Assembly (NCBI GenBank): GCA_012510495.1
Contig: JAAZHX010000297.1
Location: forward strand, 1-40,353
DNA: 40,353 bases
Source: Smithella sp.
GTDB lineage: Bacteria > Desulfobacterota > Syntrophia > Syntrophales > Smithellaceae
Direction: 5' to 3'
Part shown: positions 35,784 through 40,353 of the stretch, in pieces
Layout of the letters: each line of letters starts with the position of its first letter
How positions within the stretch are numbered: the stretch's first letter is position 1
Notes under the pieces: model-generated
Told to the model about the DNA's origin: nothing
Databases searched by the model: none
The model's input: only the letters and a program-made list of their open reading frames with translations
Translations under genes and position numbers: made by a program

Positions 35784-36218
35784 TCAACAAGCAACCTCAC
35801 GGTCAATCCAGCCGTAAGCGATGCTCAAAATCGCGCCTGCCGTGTAGTCGCCGCTGCCGGGAAGCGTTTGGATGTCTTCGTGCGTATCGGGAATCCGGCC
35901 GCCGAACCTGCCGGTAATGATTTTTGCCGCCTCGCGCAGATGGCGGGCGCGCGAATAGTAGCCCAGATTCTCCCAAGCCTTGAGCACATCCTGCAGCGGG
36001 GCGCGGGCGAGCGCGAAGACGTCGGGAAATCTTTTTAAAAAACGTTCACAGTAAGGAATGACCGCGCCCACCTGGGTTTGCTGAAGCATGATTTCGGAAA
36101 TCCAGATGCGGTAGGGATCGGTTGTCTCCCGCCAGGGAAGCGCCCGTCCATGGCGCCGGTACCAGGAGAGCAGCCGGCGACGCAAAAGGCTCTTGATTTC
36201 AGATTGACTTTTCGACAT
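35784..36218 (-). pseudogene. mutY: Truncated A/G-specific adenine glycosylase (MutY)
   Basis: The 144-residue frame has the MutY N-terminal half: LLSWYRRHGRALPWRETTDPYRIWISEIMLQQTQVGAVIPYCERFLKRFP with the catalytic Glu in SEIMLQQTQV, and the helix-hairpin-helix LPGSGDYTAGAILSIAYG. It then stops after GWIDREVAC. Normal MutY continues with the catalytic Asp (V/L-D-G-N-V), the four-cysteine iron-sulfur loop and a NUDIX-like domain, about 350 residues in total. None is found downstream in any frame to 35690. ATG at 36216-36218 follows GGGAACC and lies 11 bp after lepB. Probably inactive; either a true deletion or a sequence error. Confidence 0.75.
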
Positions 36219-36229
36219 GGTTCCCGGCG

Positions 36230-36862
36230 CTATTGAATCAGCTGGGCCAGGCGGTTCCAGCGGACGGTTTTGCCTTCCGCATTCCACGACCAGTAAAGAA
36301 TAAAGGCTTTTCCCTGCACGTCCTTCAAATCGACAAATCCCCAGAAGCGGCTGTCCAGACTGTGGTCGCGGTTGTCACCCATCACAAAAAGCGATTTTTC
36401 CGGAATTACCACCGGGCCGAAATTGTCGCGCGGCTGGACGTCGGAAGGAAGCACAGTGTAATCGTCATAAACGCCGTAAGGATCCGCGTAAGGCTGACTA
36501 TTGATGAAGAGTTTCTTGTTTTTTATTTCGATCGTGTCCCCCGCGACGCCGATGACGCGCTTGATGAAGTCCTTGGATCGGTCTTCCGGGTAAATGAACA
36601 CAACGACGTCTTCCCGTTTCGGATCCGTGACGGGGATGATGGTGGTGCGAAAATACGGGAGCTTGACGCCGTAAATGAATTTGTTCACGAACAAATGATC
36701 GCCTACCAACAACGTCGGAATCATGGAGCCGGACGGAATTTTAAACGCCTGGACAATGAACGAGATGATAAATGCGGCGATCAGGAGCGCGGTCAGAATC
36801 GCCTCGATAAATTCCTTGATTTTTGATTTGGCTGGCGCCGGTTTTGATGTGTTTTCTTTCAT
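36230..36862 (-). CDS. lepB: Signal peptidase I
   Basis: A 210-residue membrane serine protease that removes signal peptides at the outer face of the inner membrane. One N-terminal span (EAILTALLIAAFIISFIVQAF, written here as residues 20-40) is followed by the catalytic Ser46 in IPSGSMIPTL, the general base Lys101 in DFIKRVIGVAGD, and box E GDNRDHSLDSRFWG. Length and single anchor are typical for the short Gram-positive-like or deltaproteobacterial form. ATG at 36860-36862 follows AGGGAGAACC. It lies between tonB-like and mutY genes on one strand. Confidence 0.95.
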   Translation of the reverse strand: MKENTSKPAPAKSKIKEFIEAILTALLIAAFIISFIVQAFKIPSGSMIPTLLVGDHLFVNKFIYGVKLPYFRTTIIPVTDPKREDVVVFIYPEDRSKDFIKRVIGVAGDTIEIKNKKLFINSQPYADPYGVYDDYTVLPSDVQPRDNFGPVVIPEKSLFVMGDNRDHSLDSRFWGFVDLKDVQGKAFILYWSWNAEGKTVRWNRLAQLIQ

Positions 36863-36914
36863 GGTTCTCCCTGAAATGCCCTGCGGAACATTTTCCGCAA
36901 GATTTTGATATTGC

Positions 36915-37475
36915 CTACTTTTCCATGCGGTACTTGAAAGAGGCGATAATATGCAGGCGCGACAGGCCATATTGCCGGGGCAGCGGCTGGAAAGGCGCAG
37001 CCGCCCGGACAACGTTCAGCGTGCCCGCATCAAGGTGGATAAAGCCGGAAGAATGCATCAGGGCCGCCTGTGCAAGCCTGCCGTCGGCGTCAATCGACAT
37101 TTTAACCACCACCACTCCTTCTTCTTCCATTTTATACGCGGCTTCGGGATATTTCCAAATCCGCAGGATCTTTTGCTTTACGCCCGACAGGTAAGCCGCA
37201 TATTTGACATCGGAAGAGCCGAGGTCCACCGTCTTCTCCCTGTCGCCCGCCTGGACCGGTTGCGCGTCCCGGCTGCCTTCCGATACTTTTTCGCCTGCCG
37301 GATTCCCGCCCTTTTCCTGGTTGACGGGCATTGACAAGCCGGCAATATGAACGGTGAAGGGTTGCGCGGTATTTTCCCGGTCGCGCAAATCCACCATGCC
37401 GCTGACCGTAATCAGCGCGGCATGTCCGATCAGGGATATAATTACCGGCAAAAGGAAAAGTTTTTTGGCGTCCAT
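36915..37475 (-). CDS. TonB-like energy-transducing protein
   Basis: A 186-residue protein with an N-terminal membrane span (LFLLPVIISLIGHAALITVSG, about residues 5-25), a polar linker rich in Gly, Glu and Lys, and a C-terminal TonB domain: YLSGVKQKILRIWKYPEAAYKMEEEGVVVV then DADGRLAQAALMHSSGF. These proteins pass proton-motive energy to outer-membrane receptors, though solitary copies may serve other envelope tasks. No exbB, exbD or receptor gene lies nearby. ATG at 37473-37475 is used because the promoter's predicted start (about 37490) excludes the upstream TTG at 37496. GGGAG is 5 bp before it. A 7-bp hairpin (36882-36899) separates it from lepB. Confidence 0.85.
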   Translation of the reverse strand: MDAKKLFLLPVIISLIGHAALITVSGMVDLRDRENTAQPFTVHIAGLSMPVNQEKGGNPAGEKVSEGSRDAQPVQAGDREKTVDLGSSDVKYAAYLSGVKQKILRIWKYPEAAYKMEEEGVVVVKMSIDADGRLAQAALMHSSGFIHLDAGTLNVVRAAAPFQPLPRQYGLSRLHIIASFKYRMEK

Positions 37476-37495
37476 GTTCTCCCGTTCGCCAGACA

Positions 37496-37524
37496 ATCAT
37501 ATATGGCATTTGCCTCAAAATCAA
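37496..37524 (-). promoter_or_regulatory. Sigma-70 promoter of the tonB-lepB operon
   Basis: On the minus strand TTGATT (37524-37519) and TATGAT (37501-37496) are 17 bp apart. Predicted start near 37490, about 15 nt before the tonB ATG. Confidence 0.55.
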
Positions 37525-37566
37525 CAATATGATAACCAAAAAAAGATTTTAGACACGGCAGGGCTG

Positions 37567-38040
37567 ATGCTGACGGATGAAGACTACATGAAAATGGCGC
37601 TCGACGAGGCCCGGAAGGCCTTTGCGCAAAACGAAGTGCCGGTGGGCGCGGTGCTGGCGCAGGATGACCGCATTCTGGCTATGGCGCACAACGCGCCGAT
37701 TTCCGGGGTTGACGCCACCGCGCACGCGGAGATGACCGCGATTCGCGAGGCCTGCCGAGTATCAAACAACTACCGCCTGACGGGCGCGCGGCTTTATGTG
37801 ACACTGGAGCCCTGCCTGATGTGCGCGGGCGCGATTCTGCAGGCGCGGCTGGCACGGGTGGTGTTCGGCGCGCGCGATCCCAAGGCCGGCGCGGTACTTT
37901 CCCTGTTTCGGGTGTTGCAGGACAGTCGCCTGAATCACCGGGTGGAGGTGACGGAGGGAATCCTCCGGGAAGAATGCGGAGAAATTTTGAGTAGATTTTT
38001 TAAGGAAAAGAGGGTAGAAACCGGCTCGGTGAGTCCATGA
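37567..38040 (+). CDS. tadA: tRNA adenosine(34) deaminase TadA
   Basis: A 157-residue zinc deaminase that converts A34 of tRNA-Arg(ACG) to inosine. Zinc ligands are His53 with the proton-shuttle Glu55 in HAEM, and Cys83 and Cys86 in EPCLMCAGA. FGARDPKAGAVLSLF is the TadA-specific block. The ATG at 37567 starts at the usual family position (MLTDEDYMKMALDEA). Two serine tRNA genes follow 36 and 203 bp downstream. Confidence 0.94.
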   Translation: MLTDEDYMKMALDEARKAFAQNEVPVGAVLAQDDRILAMAHNAPISGVDATAHAEMTAIREACRVSNNYRLTGARLYVTLEPCLMCAGAILQARLARVVFGARDPKAGAVLSLFRVLQDSRLNHRVEVTEGILREECGEILSRFFKEKRVETGSVSP

Positions 38041-38076
38041 GGTGCGAAGAAAGGGTTTTATAATAAAATAAAATGC

Positions 38077-38170
38077 GGAGAGATGTCTGAGAGGCCGAAG
38101 GAGCACGACTGGAAATCGTGTGTACGCCCACAAAGGTGTACCGCGGGTTCGAATCCCGCTCTCTCCGCCA
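38077..38170 (+). tRNA. tRNA-Ser (GGA)
   Basis: A 94-nt class II tRNA with acceptor GGAGAGA/TCTCTCC, anticodon loop CTGGAAA in stem CACGA/TCGTG, a long variable arm, TTCGAAT in the T arm and an encoded CCA. Anticodon GGA reads UCC and UCU. A TATAAT box lies at 38059-38064, the only promoter part seen. Confidence 0.95.
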
Positions 38171-38243
38171 TTTTAAATCGCTGTATTTGACGATTTCATA
38201 AAAAATCCTTTTTGCATAAGCACAAGAGGGCATCATATTGCAC

Positions 38244-38337
38244 GGAGAGTTACCGAAGTGGTCGTAACGGGATCGACTCGAAATCGATTTAGGGGCCACA
38301 AGCTCCTACGGGGGTTCGAATCCCCCACTCTCCGCCA
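38244..38337 (+). tRNA. tRNA-Ser (CGA)
   Basis: A 94-nt class II tRNA with acceptor GGAGAGT/ACTCTCC, anticodon loop CTCGAAA, long variable arm, TTCGAAT and encoded CCA. Anticodon CGA reads UCG. It lies 73 bp after tRNA-Ser(GGA) in the same direction. Confidence 0.95.
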
Positions 38338-38395
38338 GTTGATCATCCGAAGACATTCCCGGTCATCAAAAACCCGGCTTGACCCATTATGCATC

Positions 38396-38448
38396 TTGAC
38401 AAAGGACGCCTTCTTCCTTACACTACGAGTAAGGAAAATGATCCTTAC
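38396..38448 (+). promoter_or_regulatory. Promoter and operator of the AbrB/PIN pair
   Basis: TTGACA (38396-38401) and TACACT (38419-38424) are 17 bp apart. TTCCTTAC (38414-38421) and GTAAGGAA (38429-38436) form a perfect inverted repeat over the -10 box, and a third CCTTAC half-site stands at 38443-38448. Binding by the AbrB-type antitoxin would block RNA polymerase, the expected autoregulation. Confidence 0.65.
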
Positions 38449-38461
38449 AGGGAGGTGCGGT

Positions 38462-38701
38462 ATGATTACTGCCAGAGTGACATCCAAAGGGCAGGTGACC
38501 ATCCCGAAAGCGGTTCGGGAAAGTCTGGGGATCCATGCAGGGGAAGATATCCGCTTTGAGGAAAGAGAGGGGCTGTTTGTCGTCAAAAAAGTCGTCACCG
38601 AATCCCCTTTCGACAAGTGGGCAGGCAAGCTGAAGCATTTGAAGGGACGTAGAAGCGACGATCTGGTCAGGGAGGCCCGCGGCCATGATCACAGCCGTTG
38701 A
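38462..38701 (+). CDS. AbrB/VapB-type antitoxin (SpoVT-AbrB domain)
   Basis: A 79-residue protein with a swapped-hairpin SpoVT/AbrB DNA-binding domain: MITARVTSKGQVTIPKAVRE then LGIHAGEDIRFEEREGLFVV. The rest (KWAGKLKHLKGRRSDDLVRE) is the toxin-binding tail usual for VapB. CAGGGAGG lies 5 bp upstream of the ATG. Its end overlaps the PIN gene start by 17 bp, so the two are co-translated. Confidence 0.9.
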   Translation: MITARVTSKGQVTIPKAVRESLGIHAGEDIRFEEREGLFVVKKVVTESPFDKWAGKLKHLKGRRSDDLVREARGHDHSR

Positions 38702-39164
38702 CACGAACATCATTCTCGATGTCCTGATTCCGGGAGAACCATTCGGCGATTCTTCCAAGGCACTTCTTAATGTCCACTGGGCCAAGGGGAAACTCATTCT
38801 CTGCGAGGTCGTCGTTGCAGAGCTGGCAGCCCGATTTTCTTCGGAATCGGAGCTGACTTCGTTTCTCGCCGATACGAGAATGAGCCTCGTCCATTCCAGC
38901 GACAAATCGCTCTTTCTGGCGGGTTCGAGGTGGGCGGAATACGCAAGAAAGAACGCAAAGAGCCGGTTTTCCTGCGGCCAGTGCGGCCATGCCTTTGAGC
39001 CGACCTGCCCTGAGTGCCAGTCTCCCCTGACCAGGCGTCTCCATGTTCTGGCCGATTTCCTCATCGGGGCCCATGCCCTGGTCCAGGCCGACTGCATCCT
39101 TTCCCGGGACCTTGGCGTGTACAAGACCTATTTCAGAGATCTGAAGGTTGTCGATTCTCTGTGA
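38685..39164 (+). CDS. PIN-domain ribonuclease toxin with a zinc-finger-like insert
   Basis: A 159-residue VapC-type PIN nuclease. The acidic site is Asp6 in AVDTNIILDVL, Glu46 in VVAELAARF, Asp124 in LADFLIGAHAL and Asp142 in LSRDLGVYKTYF. Between helix 4 and the third motif there is an insert of about 25 residues with Cys97, Cys100, Cys108 and Cys111 (CGQCGHAFEPTCPEC), a CxxC-x7-CxxC ribbon not found in short VapC proteins. It likely binds zinc and may help choose the target RNA. Expressed from the AbrB-family antitoxin promoter. Confidence 0.88.
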   Translation: MITAVDTNIILDVLIPGEPFGDSSKALLNVHWAKGKLILCEVVVAELAARFSSESELTSFLADTRMSLVHSSDKSLFLAGSRWAEYARKNAKSRFSCGQCGHAFEPTCPECQSPLTRRLHVLADFLIGAHALVQADCILSRDLGVYKTYFRDLKVVDSL

Positions 39165-39245
39165 GGAAGAGGGGAACCGCCTTAAGCTTTTGAATAACGC
39201 CGCTCCCGGTACTTCAATTACTGCTGTTTCTGCCAGTAGAGATTC

Positions 39246-39376
39246 AATTTTGACGGCCTCGTAAAAAGTCTGTTTTGCTCCTTTTTTGTCATGCCCGAAG
39301 TGTTTTGTCGGGCATCCATGTGGATTCCCGCCTGCGCGGGAGTGACAGGAATAATGACTACGAGGCCGCCAATTTT
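39246..39376. mobile_element. MITE-like element with terminal inverted repeats
   Basis: AATTTTGACGGCCTCGTA (39246-39263) and TACGAGGCCGCCAATTTT (39359-39376) are near-perfect terminal inverted repeats of 18 bp around 95 bp. Inside are the hairpins TGCCCGA/TCGGGCA and CCCGC/GCGGG, with GGATTCCCGCCTGCGCGGGA. There is no coding frame. The wording resembles non-autonomous repeats I know from deltaproteobacterial genomes. The rest of the 374-bp gap from 39165 to 39538 shows no gene. Confidence 0.7.
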
Positions 39377-39538
39377 GGTTTATGCGTAATGGAATCGTGT
39401 TTGGTGATATATAAATCATCTTGTGCATAATCTGTTTACGGCAAGAAAAATCCGCCTCCGCCACCCCCTCTTAAAATTTGGTTGATTCCTGACGATTTAT
39501 CCATTAAGAGTCTGGTCAGGGAAGAATTGTTTTTATAT

Positions 39539-39633
39539 GGCCGGGTCCCGTACAACGAAGGCTTGTGAACCCCGTCAGGTCCGGAAGGAAGCAGCGGCAG
39601 CAAATCCCTTCGTGTGTTGCGGCAAACCCGGTC
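39539..39633 (+). ncRNA. ffs: Signal recognition particle RNA, small bacterial type (4.5S)
   Basis: The conserved tetraloop hairpin region GTCAGGTCCGGAAGGAAGCA with CAGC pairing is present at 39574-39593, flanked by GGCCGGGT (39539-39546) and ACCCGGTC (39626-39633), which close the long stem. Total about 95 nt, a small-type SRP RNA that binds Ffh to target membrane proteins. It lies 43 bp before dnaX, a common arrangement. The exact ends are estimated. Confidence 0.9.
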
Positions 39634-39676
39634 ACCTTATATCCTGTCTTGGTAAAAACCACGCAATGAGGTTCAT

Positions 39677-40353
39677 TTGGAATACCAGGTTTTAGCCCGA
39701 AAATTTCGCCCACAGACGTTTGAGGAAGTCAAGGGCCAGGAGCCGGTGGTCCGGACGCTGGTGAATGCCATCGCCCAGGGGAGGATCGGCCACGCCTTTC
39801 TTTTTGCCGGCCCCCGGGGCGTCGGCAAGACGTCCGTGGCGCGGATTCTGGCCAAGTCGCTCAACTGTGAAAAAGGGCCCACGGCCACCCCCTGCAACAA
39901 ATGTCCGAACTGCAAAGAAATTACCGATGGGAGATCCATGGACGTGCGTGAAATCGACGGCGCGTCCAACCGCGGGATCGACGAAATCCGCGAGCTGCGC
40001 GAGAATGTCAAATTCGCGCCGGCCGCATCCAAATACAAAGTTTACATCATCGACGAAGTCCACATGCTGACGCGCGAAGCCTTCAACGCGCTTTTGAAAA
40101 CGCTGGAAGAACCGCCGGGGCATGTCATCTTTATTTTTGCCACAACGGAAAACCACAAGGTGCCGGCCACCATCCTGTCGCGCTGCCAGTGCTATGATTT
40201 CCGGCGCATCTCGCTTTCGCAGATTGCGGCCAATCTGGGCGGGGTTGCCGCAAAGGAAAACATCGCCATCAGCGCCACGGCCCTTTCCTGGATCGCCGAG
40301 GCGGGAGACGGCTCCATGCGCGACGCCCAGAGTATTTTTGACCAGATCATCTC
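39677..40353 (+). CDS. dnaX: DNA polymerase III subunits gamma/tau, 5' part
   Basis: The window contains 225 codons of the clamp-loader ATPase, cut by the right edge. It begins at TTG (39677) with GAGG upstream and MEYQVLARKFRPQTFEEVKG as start. Walker A is GPRGVGKTSVARILA, the zinc site is CNKCPNC, Walker B region is YIIDEVHMLTREAFNALLKT, and LEEPPGHVIFIFATTE with the SRC motif LSRCQCYDF (sensor/arginine finger) follow. It loads the sliding clamp during replication. There is no doubt about the identity; the tau-specific C-terminus lies outside the window. Confidence 0.94.
   Translation, partial: MEYQVLARKFRPQTFEEVKGQEPVVRTLVNAIAQGRIGHAFLFAGPRGVGKTSVARILAKSLNCEKGPTATPCNKCPNCKEITDGRSMDVREIDGASNRGIDEIRELRENVKFAPAASKYKVYIIDEVHMLTREAFNALLKTLEEPPGHVIFIFATTENHKVPATILSRCQCYDFRRISLSQIAANLGGVAAKENIAISATALSWIAEAGDGSMRDAQSIFDQII

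Noticed and set aside
37354-37566. N-terminal extension of TadA from an upstream start
   Set aside because: It runs antisense through the tonB gene and promoter; TadA homology begins at 37567.

Overview
The window looks like chromosomal DNA from a Gram-negative, probably anaerobic bacterium of the old deltaproteobacterial group (Desulfobacterota; a Syntrophus/Smithella-like relative is my best guess). The basis is the gene mix: branched-chain-type ABC uptake joined to an acyl-CoA synthetase, a thiolase, a fused ADP-forming acyl-CoA synthetase, glutamine synthetase III, an iron-sulfur-flavoprotein-like protein, and the order tadA - tRNA-Ser - tRNA-Ser - SRP RNA - dnaX. No ribosomal RNA or taxonomic marker settles this, so the name is inference.

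Layout. 1-562: decayed edge with a RelE-type toxin relic. 563-4727 (+): pdxS, a GNAT acetyltransferase and glutamine synthetase III. 4848-7231 (-): a 41-residue ORF plus an aminotransferase, then a quinone oxidoreductase. 7464-14750 (+): one long operon behind a strong sigma-70 promoter: livM, livH, a membrane-anchored unknown, livK, livG, livF and an AMP-forming acyl-CoA synthetase. 14849-15496 (-): LysE-type exporter. 15607-22826 (+): a defence-like block of Phd/RelE toxin-antitoxin pair, type III restriction-modification genes mod and res, and a SWIM zinc-finger protein. It is bounded by two 60-bp direct repeats differing at three positions. 22838-24199 (-): thiolase. 24486-27184 (+): TVP38-type membrane protein, UbiA prenyltransferase, metallo-beta-lactamase-fold hydrolase. 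27453-27937 (+): small exported protein with a sigma-54-like promoter and a clear terminator. 28284-31577 (-): exported FAD oxidoreductase and amidase. 31713-32813 (+): fossil of an alpha/beta hydrolase, then an Isf-like flavoprotein. 32856-37475 (-): DUF3795 protein, fused ADP-forming acyl-CoA synthetase, truncated MutY, signal peptidase I and a TonB-like protein. 37567-40353 (+): tadA, two serine tRNAs, AbrB/PIN pair, a MITE-like element, SRP RNA and dnaX (cut by the window end).

How it fits together. The liv operon probably imports an amino acid or small organic acid, and its last gene could activate an acid to a CoA thioester; thiolase, the ADP-forming synthetase and the quinone oxidoreductase fit acyl-CoA metabolism. 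The most unusual part is the 15.6-22.8 kb block. It contains an AT-rich middle section in mod, five short palindromes between mod and res whose arms differ in sequence while mostly keeping their pairing, a SWIM protein 6 bp behind res, and a left-flank repeat that still reads as the last codons of the SWIM gene. Several relics (RelE, alpha/beta hydrolase, MutY) and at least four kinds of dispersed hairpin repeat show a genome with active turnover of accessory DNA.
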